DNA of 64,000 nucleotides from Bacteroidota bacterium (GTDB lineage: Bacteria > Bacteroidota > Bacteroidia > UKL13-3), in assembly GCA_027491085.1 (NCBI GenBank), contig JAIXWW010000011.1, forward strand, positions 186,001-250,000, given 5' to 3'. Made by a program: the position numbers and the translations under genes. Positions 27,782 through 37,467 of this stretch are shown one piece after another. The notes under the pieces are model-generated. The model saw nothing but the letters and a program-made list of their open reading frames with translations, was not told the origin of the DNA and made no database searches. Every line of letters starts with the position of its first letter. Position 1 is the stretch's first letter.

Positions 27782-28939
27782 ATGGCATTTTACCACAAAC
27801 AAGGACAAATACCCGCTAAAAGACATACACAATTCAGAAAACCTGATGGCTCACTTTATTCAGAAGAATTGGTTTCAACCGAGGGTTTTAGTAGTTTATA
27901 CTCATTGGTTTACCACTGTCATCCGCCAACATTAGTTAAAGAAATTGGCGAGGCATACGATATTGGGCCTAAGGCTGCCATTGAAAAAAATTTACAAAAC
28001 CGTAGTTTTTTAACTTTTAAAACCGCACCTGTTGACGATTATTTAAAAAGTCGTGTGTATACGCTTTTTAATAATGATGTTTATTTGGCTTCGGCAGCAC
28101 CTCGCAAAAGCATGACAGATTATTTTTTTAAGAATGCGGATGCTGATGAAGTATTATTTATTCATGAAGGAAGTGGTGTTTTAAAAACAGTTTATGGGCA
28201 AATTCCATTTGAATATGGCGATTATTTGGTAATTCCACGTGGTACCATTTACCAATTGCATTTTGAAACGGAGCAAAACAGGATTTTTATTACAGAATCA
28301 TTTTCTCCAATCCGTCCACCAAAACGTTATTTAAACCAATATGGACAATTGTTAGAGCACTCGCCTTACTGCGAGCGCGATATAAAATTACCTGAACTAA
28401 AAGAAACCTTTGATGAAAAAGGTGACTTCAAGGTTTTAATTAAAAAACAGGATATGATTTTTCCATACACTTATGCCACACATCCTTTTGATGCCATAGG
28501 TTGGGATGGATTTCAGTATCCATTTGGGTTTAGTATTCATAATTATGAACCAATAACAGGTCGTGTGCACATGCCACCACCTATTCATCAAACTTTTGAA
28601 GGACATAATTTTGTAATTTGTTCGTTTGTGCCTCGTTTGTACGATTACCATCCACTTTCAATTCCTGCGCCATATAACCATAGCAATGTAGATAGCGATG
28701 AAGTTTTATACTATGTTGATGGCGATTTTATGAGCCGCAAACACGTAGAACGCGGCATGATAAGTTTGCATCCAAAAGGCATTCCGCATGGTCCACATCC
28801 AGGAACGGTTGAAAAATCGATTGGTAAATTAGAAACCAAAGAATTAGCTGTAATGATTGACCCATTTTATCCATTAAAAATTACTGAAGCTGCCATGCAA
28901 ATGGAAGATCCAGGTTATTATAAAACTTGGGTGGAGTAA
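27782..28939 (+). CDS. hmgA: Homogentisate 1,2-dioxygenase
   Basis: 385 residues, shorter than the proteobacterial enzyme but the usual Bacteroidota length. Family blocks are FRKPDGSLYSEELVSTEGFSSLYSLVYHCHPP near the start, the cupin core DADEVLFIHEGSGVL, and the C-terminal iron site region DSDEVLYYVDG with SLHPKGIPHGPHPG. It opens the ring of homogentisate to maleylacetoacetate in tyrosine and phenylalanine breakdown. hppD, the preceding pathway step, lies 1.5 kb downstream on the same strand with two unrelated genes between. A permuted AACTAAAAACTAATAACTAA repeat directly precedes the ATG. Confidence 0.95.
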   Translation: MAFYHKQGQIPAKRHTQFRKPDGSLYSEELVSTEGFSSLYSLVYHCHPPTLVKEIGEAYDIGPKAAIEKNLQNRSFLTFKTAPVDDYLKSRVYTLFNNDVYLASAAPRKSMTDYFFKNADADEVLFIHEGSGVLKTVYGQIPFEYGDYLVIPRGTIYQLHFETEQNRIFITESFSPIRPPKRYLNQYGQLLEHSPYCERDIKLPELKETFDEKGDFKVLIKKQDMIFPYTYATHPFDAIGWDGFQYPFGFSIHNYEPITGRVHMPPPIHQTFEGHNFVICSFVPRLYDYHPLSIPAPYNHSNVDSDEVLYYVDGDFMSRKHVERGMISLHPKGIPHGPHPGTVEKSIGKLETKELAVMIDPFYPLKITEAAMQMEDPGYYKTWVE

Positions 28940-29006
28940 ATGAATTTTGAATGTTAGATTTTGGATGTTGAATGATTGTTTGAAAGGATTTGAAAATAGA
29001 ATTATT

Positions 29007-29429
29007 ATGAAAAAAGCTAACTTTTTAAAAGTTTTATTTGCATTATCAATTTGTTTTTTAGGGTGTAAGGAGCAAGTTGGTCCTTGCGGAGACCCAGCTG
29101 CGCCTTTTTTCAGATTGAAAATTATTGACAAATTATCCAATCAAGCTGCTTGTAAAGTTTATGACTCAATTGAATTTAAAAGCCTTTATTCAGTTAAAAC
29201 AATTAAGTTTTTGGTATACAAATATTCTTCCGACTCCTCGATTAACTTTAACTTTTCAAAAGGAGATACCATTTTATTTAGATTTGAATCTATTCATAAT
29301 TTTGATACGCTAATTCCTTTCAGTACTTCTTTTTCAGGTAATGGAGGTCCTTGTAGCCAAGGAGGTTTAGTATTAGACAGTATTTACCATAACAATAAGA
29401 AAGTTGAAACGAACACCATTTATTACTAA
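29007..29429 (+). CDS. Small lipoprotein of unknown function
   Basis: 140 residues from the ATG at 29007. The signal MKKANFLKVLFALSICFLGC places the acylated Cys at 20. Longer in-frame reading upstream to a TTG at 28947 adds no signal features and runs through an AT-rich repeat (TTTTGAATGTTAGATTTTGG), so I chose the ATG. The mature part has four Cys (GPCGDP, QAACKV, GPCSQGG and the anchor) and no family I recognise. It sits between hmgA and the YhcG gene. Confidence 0.72.
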   Translation: MKKANFLKVLFALSICFLGCKEQVGPCGDPAAPFFRLKIIDKLSNQAACKVYDSIEFKSLYSVKTIKFLVYKYSSDSSINFNFSKGDTILFRFESIHNFDTLIPFSTSFSGNGGPCSQGGLVLDSIYHNNKKVETNTIYY

Positions 29430-29448
29430 ATTCAAATAAACTGACCAT

Positions 29449-30444
29449 TTGCAAAAAAACTTATCCATACTTAAAGATATAAAAGAAATTATATCCGTTT
29501 CGAAAGACAAAGCCATTAGGGCTGTTGACAATGAGCGGGTATTGATGTATTGGCATATTGGCAAGCGTATTTTAGAAGAAGAACAAGAAGGAAAAGAAAG
29601 AGCGGTTTATGGAGAGTATTTAATTAAAACTTTAGCTGAACAATTAGTGCCTGAATATGGAAGTGGATTTTCTATAAGACAATTAGAACTTTGCAGACAG
29701 TTTTACCGAATTTTTCCAATTGCGAACGCACTGCGTTCGCAATTCAGTTGGACACATTACCGCCTGTTGATTCGTATTGAAAATGAGGATAAAAGAAGTT
29801 TTTATATTGCTGAAAGCGAAAAAAACCATTGGACTTCCCGACAGTTAGAAAGACAAATAAATAGCCAACTTTTTGAACGACTACTTTTGAGTAATGATAT
29901 TAAAAGTGTGTTGGAAGTAGCTCGAAAAGAGAAGATGCCCTCTGAAGCAAAAGATATTATTAAAGACCCCATGGTATTAGAATTTATGGGGCTTAGAAGG
30001 GAATCATCTTATTACGAAAAAGATTTTGAATCGGCTATTATTACGCATTTACAAGAATTTTTATTAGAATTAGGTAATGGATTTTCATTTGTTGCTCGTC
30101 AAAAAAGAATTCATTTTGAAGGAGATGATTTTTTCGTTGATTTGGTTTTTTATAACAGACTTTTACAATGTTTTGTGGTAATTGAAATCAAAACTCACAA
30201 GTTAACACATGCTGATTTAGGTCAATTACAAATGTATGTAAACTATTTTGATAGAGTTGAGAAGTTACAACATGAAAAACCCACAATTGGAATTTTACTT
30301 TGTGCCGAAAAAAATAATGCGGTGGTAAAATTTACACTACCTGAAAATAATCAAACTATTTTTGCAAGCGAATACCAATTATATTTGCCAACCGAAAAAC
30401 AATTGATAGAAGAAATAAACAAAGAATTTGATCGAATAAAATAA
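29449..30444 (+). CDS. YhcG/DUF1016 family PD-(D/E)XK nuclease
   Basis: 331 residues from a TTG start, with a stop 12 bases upstream in frame. The N-terminal DUF1016_N domain carries ERVLMYWHIGKRILEEEQ and SWTHYRLLIRIEN. The C-terminal nuclease domain shows FVDLVFYNRLLQCFVVIEIKTHKLTHADLGQLQMYVNYFD, with the D...E-x-K catalytic triad. Members are tied to mobile elements, restriction systems or DNA-damage tolerance. It begins 19 bases after the lipoprotein gene and ends 4 bases before hppD, so it is embedded in the tyrosine-catabolism unit. Codons 90-100 contain a perfect 13-base-arm palindrome at 29718-29744. Confidence 0.9.
   Translation: MQKNLSILKDIKEIISVSKDKAIRAVDNERVLMYWHIGKRILEEEQEGKERAVYGEYLIKTLAEQLVPEYGSGFSIRQLELCRQFYRIFPIANALRSQFSWTHYRLLIRIENEDKRSFYIAESEKNHWTSRQLERQINSQLFERLLLSNDIKSVLEVARKEKMPSEAKDIIKDPMVLEFMGLRRESSYYEKDFESAIITHLQEFLLELGNGFSFVARQKRIHFEGDDFFVDLVFYNRLLQCFVVIEIKTHKLTHADLGQLQMYVNYFDRVEKLQHEKPTIGILLCAEKNNAVVKFTLPENNQTIFASEYQLYLPTEKQLIEEINKEFDRIK
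29718..29744. repeat. Perfect palindrome within the YhcG coding region
   Basis: AATTGCGAACGCA (29718-29730) and TGCGTTCGCAATT (29732-29744) are exact reverse complements around a single C. It encodes part of FPIANALRSQFSW and keeps the reading frame. Confidence 0.9.
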
Positions 30445-30448
30445 AACT

Positions 30449-31576
30449 ATGAATACTGAACAAACAACAGAAATGTTACCTCAAACATCAGATTTTCTAC
30501 CCTTACACGGAACTGATTTTATTGAATTATATGTGGGAAATGCCAAGCAAGCAGCCCATTTTTACAAAACAGCTTTTGGGTTTCAAAGTTTGGCTTATGC
30601 TGGTCCTGAAACTGGAGTTAAAGATAGAGTAAGTTATGTATTGATACAAAACAAAATGCGCTTAATGCTTACTACGCCTTTGCATTCTGATTCGCCAATT
30701 GCAGAGCACCATAAAAAACATGGTGATGGTGTTAAAGTATTAGCTTTGATGGTAAATGATGCTTACGATGCATTTGAACAAACTACCAAACGTGGCGGTG
30801 TAGCCAGTTTGGAACCAAAAACATTAACCGATGCCAATGGTGAAGTGCGCATGAGTGGTATTAAAACTTATGGCGAAGTGGAGCATTGGTTCATTGAACG
30901 CAAAAACTATAATGGTGTGTTTATGCCAGGTTTTGTTAAGTGGGAAAGCGCTTATAATCCAGAGCCAACAGGCTTATTATATGTTGATCATTGTGTAGGA
31001 AATGTGGATTGGAATCAAATGAATCCGTGGGTTAGTTTCTACGAAAATGTAATGGGCTTTAAAAATATCCTTTCGTTTGATGATAACGACATCAGTACTG
31101 AATACTCTGCTTTAATGAGTAAAGTAATGAGCAATGGAAATGGCTATGTTAAATTCCCTATTAATGAGCCTGCCGAAGGTAAAAAGAAAAGCCAAGTAGA
31201 AGAATACTTGGAGTTTTACGAAGGTGAAGGTGTTCAGCATATTGCAATTGCTACACTTGATATAGTTTCAACTGTAAAACAATTAATGGCTCGTGGTGTG
31301 GAGTTTTTAAAGGTACCAAGTAGCTATTACGATGATTTACTAGACCGTGTTGGTCCAATAGAAGAAGACATTGAACCATTAAAAGAATTAGGTATTTTGG
31401 TTGATAGAGATAACGAAGGTTATTTATTACAATTATTTACCAAACCGGTTGAAGATAGACCAACTATGTTCTTCGAAATTATTCAACGCAAAGGTGCTAA
31501 AAGTTTTGGAAAAGGAAACTTTAAAGCCTTGTTTGAAGCCATAGAACGCGAACAAGCAAATAGAGGAAACTTATAG
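30449..31576 (+). CDS. hppD: 4-hydroxyphenylpyruvate dioxygenase
   Basis: 375 residues with two VOC domains. The iron ligands appear as His in YVDHCVGNVDWNQM (about 179), His in EGVQHIAIATLD (about 262) and Glu in MFFEIIQRKG (about 347). SKVMSNGNGYVKFPINEP and the C-terminal KSFGKGNFKALFEAIEREQ are typical. It converts 4-hydroxyphenylpyruvate to homogentisate, the substrate of the hmgA product upstream. The gene starts 4 bases after the YhcG gene, implying co-transcription. Confidence 0.96.
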   Translation: MNTEQTTEMLPQTSDFLPLHGTDFIELYVGNAKQAAHFYKTAFGFQSLAYAGPETGVKDRVSYVLIQNKMRLMLTTPLHSDSPIAEHHKKHGDGVKVLALMVNDAYDAFEQTTKRGGVASLEPKTLTDANGEVRMSGIKTYGEVEHWFIERKNYNGVFMPGFVKWESAYNPEPTGLLYVDHCVGNVDWNQMNPWVSFYENVMGFKNILSFDDNDISTEYSALMSKVMSNGNGYVKFPINEPAEGKKKSQVEEYLEFYEGEGVQHIAIATLDIVSTVKQLMARGVEFLKVPSSYYDDLLDRVGPIEEDIEPLKELGILVDRDNEGYLLQLFTKPVEDRPTMFFEIIQRKGAKSFGKGNFKALFEAIEREQANRGNL

Positions 31577-31723
31577 TTGTCAGTTGATGGTTGTCAGTTG
31601 TTAGATATAAAATTTTATTATCATAGTTTTATTTTAAATTATTAATAGTTTAGTCTAACAACTGTCAATCATCACTTATTAAATATGCTAGTCTATCAAC
31701 TGTCAACTAACAACCATCAACTA
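31575..31723. repeat. Inverted repeat of permuted GTTGTCAGTTGATG words
   Basis: The left arm (31575-31605, TTGTCAGTTGATGGTTGTCA) and right arm (31693-31723, CAACTGTCAACTAACAACC) are imperfect reverse complements about 31 bases long. Each is made of the permuted words GTTGTCA, GTTGATG and GTTGATA. It fills the gap between hppD and the LOG gene. A single arm of the same family lies at 37379-37408. Confidence 0.75.
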
Positions 31724-31731
31724 AAAAAAGT

Positions 31732-32499
31732 ATGGCAAAAAAGAGCATTTCAGAGTTAAGGGCTAAATATTCCAATAGCGAACGCAGGTTTTTAGAAGGT
31801 CCACGAAGCCGAAGAAGAGAGTTTATATTTTCTTTTAAAGTTTTGTACGAATTTTTAAAAGGATTTAGAGCGCTACATTTTGTGGGGCCTTGCGTAACTG
31901 TGTTTGGTAGTGCAAGGTTTAAAGAAGATCATTTTTACTACCAAGAAGCCATGAAAATGGGTGCTGAAATAAGTAAAATTGGCTTTACTGTTATGACTGG
32001 TGGAGGGCCTGGAATTATGGAAGCTGCTAACCGCGGTGCTTTTGAAGCAAATGGACGTTCAGTGGGTTGTAATATTGTGCTGCCTCACGAACAATCAGAA
32101 AATCCTTATGTGCAAAAATCGGTTGAGTTTAGGTACTTTTTTGTGCGTAAAACTTTATTGCTAAAATACTCCTATGCTTTTGTAATAATGCCCGGTGGTT
32201 GGGGAACAATGGACGAATTGTTTGAAGCACTTACTTTAATTCAAACAGGTAAAATGGAGGAATTTCCAGTAATTATTTTTGGTAAAGAATATTGGAAAAA
32301 CTTAATTGATTTAATCAATGACATGATTGAAAAAGGAACTGTATCACCTGACGATTTAAGGCATTTATTAATTACCGATTCAATTGATGAAAGCATTGAC
32401 CATTTAAAAAAATACAGCATCGAAAAATTTAGTTTAAAGCACAGAAAAAGAGTTAGAGCAATGTCTTGGCTTGGTGAGCTTATTAAATGGAAAAAATAA
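31732..32499 (+). CDS. LOG family protein (cytokinin riboside phosphoribohydrolase-like)
   Basis: 255 residues of the TIGR00730 Rossmann family. Motifs are VFGSARF (about 60), MTGGGPGIMEAANRGA (about 87) and the defining PGGWGTMDELFEALT (about 161). Family members release nucleobases from nucleoside 5'-monophosphates. Many bacterial copies are mis-named lysine decarboxylases. The diacylglycerol kinase gene begins directly after its stop. Confidence 0.93.
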   Translation: MAKKSISELRAKYSNSERRFLEGPRSRRREFIFSFKVLYEFLKGFRALHFVGPCVTVFGSARFKEDHFYYQEAMKMGAEISKIGFTVMTGGGPGIMEAANRGAFEANGRSVGCNIVLPHEQSENPYVQKSVEFRYFFVRKTLLLKYSYAFVIMPGGWGTMDELFEALTLIQTGKMEEFPVIIFGKEYWKNLIDLINDMIEKGTVSPDDLRHLLITDSIDESIDHLKKYSIEKFSLKHRKRVRAMSWLGELIKWKK

Positions 32500-32500
32500 A

Positions 32501-32869
32501 GTGCTAAAATTTATAACTAATAGAATCAAATCATTTGGCCCTGCATGGAAGGGCCTTTTTTGGTTATTTAAAAATGAAGGTAATGCCCAATTTCATTTAA
32601 TAGCAACTATAGTTGTAGTAATAGCAGGATTTTATTTTAAAGTAACTATTTATGAGTGGATTTTATTATGCTTTGCAATAGGTTTGGTAATAACCGCTGA
32701 AGCCTTGAATACAGCTATTGAGAAAACCATTGATTTATTACATCCTCAAAAACATGAAAAAGCTGGGTTAGTAAAAGACCTAGCAGCGGCAGGCGTTTTA
32801 ATTGCATCTATAACTGCTGTTATTATAGCTGCATTGATTTTTATACCAATAGTTTATTCCTTATTTTAG
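32501..32869 (+). CDS. dgkA: Diacylglycerol kinase family (DgkA-like)
   Basis: 122 residues from the GTG at 32501, one base after the LOG stop; the TTG at 32471 inside the LOG gene is less likely. It has an N-terminal amphipathic segment, three membrane helices and the signature AEALNTAIEKTIDLLHPQKHEKAGLVKDLAAAGVLI. It phosphorylates diacylglycerol or undecaprenol at the inner membrane, recycling lipid carriers for envelope synthesis. In Gram-positives the family is undecaprenol kinase, so the lipid substrate is uncertain. Confidence 0.9.
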   Translation: MLKFITNRIKSFGPAWKGLFWLFKNEGNAQFHLIATIVVVIAGFYFKVTIYEWILLCFAIGLVITAEALNTAIEKTIDLLHPQKHEKAGLVKDLAAAGVLIASITAVIIAALIFIPIVYSLF

Positions 32870-32875
32870 ATAATA

Positions 32876-33487
32876 CTATAAATTAATAAATTTATACCCA
32901 ACTGTAAACTGCAACATAGAAGCACGTGAGCTAAAATCAACATTTTGAGTATTCACAGCACTTGCAGCATTACCAATACTGTTAATGCTAAAATCATAAC
33001 GAGCATCAAAACACAATTTCCAAACATCAAAACCTACTCCTATTTGTGCACCAACCACAAAATTATTATAATTTCCAGTAGCTAAATTAGATGCATTATT
33101 AGCCGACAAATCTTGATTAACCAAAAACTGAAAATTAGGACCAGCGCAAACATTGATTACACCCAATACCTTTTTTCCAAATAAAACAGGTACATCAATA
33201 TAATTTAGCTTAGTAGCCGCACTTGATGAGCTAGTTGTTCCATTGCTATTAACGGTAAAATTTAAATTTCGAAAAGAAATTTCGGGTTGAACAAACATAC
33301 CCGCAAAACCAATCCGGCTAAAAGCCCCAATTAATATACCATTTGATGAAGAAGGGACTTCGAAATTTTTGAAATCAGATCCAATAATTTGGGTATTGGT
33401 TAAACCTGCTTTTATGCCCAATTGAAAAGTTTGTGCATGAGCATTTAAAACAAACAATGCGATTAAAATTACGAATATATTTTTCAT
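32876..33487 (-). CDS. Outer-membrane beta-barrel protein (porin family)
   Basis: 203 residues. The signal peptide ends at AHAQ (residue 19). The mature part is an OMP_b-brl_2-type eight-stranded barrel: LGIKAGLTNTQ near the start, alternating strands such as FNFTVNSNGT and CFDARYDFSINSIG, and the C-terminal strand MLQFTVGYKFINL. These are small PorT/OmpX-like barrels of unclear substrate. It lies alone between dgkA (convergent) and the atpDC terminator. Confidence 0.85.
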   Translation of the reverse strand: MKNIFVILIALFVLNAHAQTFQLGIKAGLTNTQIIGSDFKNFEVPSSSNGILIGAFSRIGFAGMFVQPEISFRNLNFTVNSNGTTSSSSAATKLNYIDVPVLFGKKVLGVINVCAGPNFQFLVNQDLSANNASNLATGNYNNFVVGAQIGVGFDVWKLCFDARYDFSINSIGNAASAVNTQNVDFSSRASMLQFTVGYKFINL

Positions 33488-33541
33488 AATAAGTTATTTT
33501 GGTGCAAATTATAAATTAAAAAACACATTTTATTGCATAAA

Positions 33542-33573
33542 AAAACCTGTTACTTGTATTAATAACAGGTTTT
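33542..33573 (-). terminator. Terminator of the atpDC operon
   Basis: TAACAGGTTTT and AAAACCTGTTA form a stem; read on the minus strand it is followed by a T run. It lies 23 bases after the atpC stop. Confidence 0.85.
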
Positions 33574-33595
33574 GTAAAAATTATTTGATAATAAC

Positions 33596-33829
33596 CTAAG
33601 CTAAAACTACTACTTTATTGTTTAATATTTCAACAATACCGCCAGCAATATCAAAAGATTGATTACCATTTTCAGTGCCTTTAACCACCACTTGACCCTT
33701 AATTAAGCTACTTACTAAGGCTGCGTGACCTTTCAAAATTTGAAAAGTACCATCAGTTCCAGGTAAAGTAACCATTTCAATTTCACCACTAAAAAGTGTT
33801 TTATCGGCTGTTATTATATCTAATTGCAT
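33596..33829 (-). CDS. atpC: ATP synthase F1 epsilon subunit
   Basis: 77 residues, containing only the N-terminal beta-sandwich (LDIITADKTLFSGEIEMVTLPGTDGTFQILKGHAALVSSL...FDIAGGIVEILNNKVVVLA). The C-terminal two-helix inhibitory arm of longer epsilon subunits is missing, as in many Bacteroidota. It works in the central stalk. It follows atpD on the same transcript after a 96-base gap filled by a permuted-word inverted repeat. The other ATP synthase genes are not in this window. Confidence 0.95.
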   Translation of the reverse strand: MQLDIITADKTLFSGEIEMVTLPGTDGTFQILKGHAALVSSLIKGQVVVKGTENGNQSFDIAGGIVEILNNKVVVLA

Positions 33830-33836
33830 ACTGTTT

Positions 33837-33917
33837 AGTTCTTAGTTTTTAGTTTCTAGTTCTTAGTTTTTAAATAGTTATTATAACTAAGTACTAAAAA
33901 CTAAGAACTGAAAACTA
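33837..33917. repeat. Inverted repeat of AGTTCTTAGTTTTTAGT words between atpD and atpC
   Basis: The left arm (33837-33871) repeats AGTTCTTAGTTTTTAG and AGTTTCTAG; the right arm (33887-33917) is ACTAAGTACTAAAAACTAAG. Together they can form a long imperfect hairpin inside the atpDC mRNA. The same words recur at 59036-59065. Confidence 0.75.
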
Positions 33918-33925
33918 TTTAATAA

Positions 33926-35503
<1,578 letters not shown>

Positions 35504-35613
35504 TTAAAATTGATAGTGTGATTTTAAGCATTAAATAAATTTACAAATTGGTTTTTAAACCTATTTTTTATTTTAAACGAAGATATTTTTATAAAACAAT
35601 TATGCCAAATGGA

Positions 35614-36675
35614 TTATTGTTTTATAAATTTTAAAACTTGTGTTTGATTCTTGGTGCCAACTATTTTTAACAAATAAACACCATTTAATAAATGGCTGAT
35701 GTCTATTTCTGATTTTAAAAGTCCTTTATCTCTTTCTTGCCCTAATAAATTGGTAATGATATAATTAATATTTTGCTCGAAATTATTTTCAATATATAAC
35801 TTTTCTGTTGCCGGATTAGGATAAATTTTTGGTTTTAAAATGCCTACATCCTCCACAGTTAAACTTTTTAAGTTAGTATAATTGTTCATTTGAATATACA
35901 TAAAGTCAATGTTATCAGCCCCTTTAGGGGAAACTCTAGCTACAAAAAAAATAGATTTATTACAATACCAATCATATATTATTGACCTACTAGGAGACAC
36001 ATTAATTTCACTTGTCCATTTATTATCCTTCCCTTTAATCCATGTTGTATCAAAAAAGATTAATGTTGATTTTAACAAAAAAGATTCAAACGCCCCAAAA
36101 GGTAATTTAATTATACCAGTGGCTACTATTTCCCTGTTTGAATAAATATATTCTTCACAATAAACCGAATCTCTTAAATTATTAATATTATTTTTAGTAC
36201 GTAAATGTAATGTATCAGTTACTGAATTAGGGTAAGACGCTGGAAATTGAAAAAGCTGATATGGTTTTTTATACCTTAAAGGCTGAAAAGTAGGACATGG
36301 TAACAAATATGAAGTACTTGAACCTAAACAATAGTAGCTTGTTGAATCTGCTTTATAATAAGAAAAATCTTGAAATCCTCTTTTGTCAAAAAAAGCTATA
36401 TCAGCATCATAAAAATCAATCTTATTATCTGTTTGATTTGGATGTATAAATTGTGTTGTATCAATTTGGTTTATTGGTAATCCTGTAAAGTCCCAAAAAT
36501 GACCAGTTCCATACTTACCAAATCTGAATTCATTCAAAACATTGGTGTCGTTAACCCATGAAAATACAATTTTTGTTCCTATTTTAATTGAATCTTTTTG
36601 CATTAACACAACCTGTGCGCTTACTTTAATTTTTAAAAAAAAAAAAAAAAAAATGGTGAAGTATAATTTCGACAT
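35614..36675 (-). CDS. T9SS-sorted secreted protein with a homopolymer in its signal peptide
   Basis: 353 residues. It starts MSKLYFTIFFFFFLKIKVSAQ: the signal peptide core is written by 19 consecutive T on the coding strand (36635-36653 on the plus strand). The central region (about 25-270) has no domain I recognise but contains many aromatic residues and Cys pairs. From about residue 283 the tail KIYPNPATEKLYIENNF...GVYLLKIVGTKNQ is a T9SS type A sorting domain. Slippage in the T tract would shift the frame and switch the protein off. No operon partner. Confidence 0.8.
   Translation of the reverse strand: MSKLYFTIFFFFFLKIKVSAQVVLMQKDSIKIGTKIVFSWVNDTNVLNEFRFGKYGTGHFWDFTGLPINQIDTTQFIHPNQTDNKIDFYDADIAFFDKRGFQDFSYYKADSTSYYCLGSSTSYLLPCPTFQPLRYKKPYQLFQFPASYPNSVTDTLHLRTKNNINNLRDSVYCEEYIYSNREIVATGIIKLPFGAFESFLLKSTLIFFDTTWIKGKDNKWTSEINVSPSRSIIYDWYCNKSIFFVARVSPKGADNIDFMYIQMNNYTNLKSLTVEDVGILKPKIYPNPATEKLYIENNFEQNINYIITNLLGQERDKGLLKSEIDISHLLNGVYLLKIVGTKNQTQVLKFIKQ
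36635..36653. repeat. Homopolymer of 19 A (plus strand)
   Basis: Nineteen consecutive A on the plus strand, read as T on the coding strand, inside codons 9-15 of the T9SS cargo gene. Candidate phase-variable tract or assembly artefact. Confidence 0.9.
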
Positions 36676-36887
36676 AATATCAATACGAAATTAACTGACT
36701 TAGGTTTGGTGTTAATTTTTTTATTCTAGTAAATATTACATTTAGTGCGAAGGCCCAACCAGTTAGGCATTTACGGCTAACTTCAACTCTTCATTTTAAA
36801 TTTATGTTCCACAAACAATCAACATTGTTTTGAAAGGCAAAATTTAACGTTTTTATTTGAACCTTAAAATCAGTGCAATAATTTTTT

Positions 36888-37379
36888 ATGAGCAACGATC
36901 AAATTAAGGAAGAAGTAAAGCAAAAATTCATTGTTTTTTTAGAACAAAACGAGCAGCGTAAAACGCCAGAACGTTTTGCTATATTAGATGAAATTTATAG
37001 TAATAAAGAGCATTTTGATGTAGAAACGCTATTTGAACACATGAAAAAACGCAATTACCGCGTGAGCCGAGCTACTGTTTACAATACCCTTGATTTGCTG
37101 TTGGATTGTGGATTGGTTATTAAACACCAATTTGGTAAAAATTTGGCTCGTTTTGAACGTTCGTATGGATTTAGGCAACACGATCACATGATTTGCAATG
37201 TGTGTAGTAATATCTTAGAGTTTTGCGACCCAAGAATTCATCAAATAAAAACCATGATGGGCGATTTGATGCAGTTTGAAGTTACCAACCACTCGTTATA
37301 CCTTTTTGGGAACCCAAAAATGGACGAAAATAGAAATTGCTTAACTTGTAATAAAGTAGTTCCAAAACCTGATTACTAG
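36888..37379 (+). CDS. Fur-family metal-dependent repressor
   Basis: 163 residues. The N-terminal winged helix (RKTPERFAILDEIYSNKEHFDVETLFEHMKKRNYRVSRATVYNTLDLLLDCGLV) is followed by the dimerisation domain with a CxxC zinc site (HDHMICNVCSNILEF) and a second pair NCLTCNK at the C-terminus. Two structural CxxC pairs fit Fur or PerR; the metal sensed cannot be told from sequence. purA follows after an 88-base gap containing two word-repeat families. Confidence 0.93.
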   Translation: MSNDQIKEEVKQKFIVFLEQNEQRKTPERFAILDEIYSNKEHFDVETLFEHMKKRNYRVSRATVYNTLDLLLDCGLVIKHQFGKNLARFERSYGFRQHDHMICNVCSNILEFCDPRIHQIKTMMGDLMQFEVTNHSLYLFGNPKMDENRNCLTCNKVVPKPDY

Positions 37380-37465
37380 TTGATGGTTGTCAGTTGATAG
37401 TTGATAGTATAATAAATTAGTAATATAAGCTAGGGGCCAGAAGCCAGTAGCTAGAAGCAATAGAA
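37379..37465. repeat. Two adjacent word-repeat families upstream of purA
   Basis: First GTTGATGGTTGTCAGTTGATAG (37380-37406), the same family as 31575-31723. Then GGGGCCAGAAGCCAGTAGCTAGAAGC (37432-37461), the family of 21587, 38731 and 62281. Together they occupy nearly all of the gap. Confidence 0.65.
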
Positions 37466-37467
37466 AT

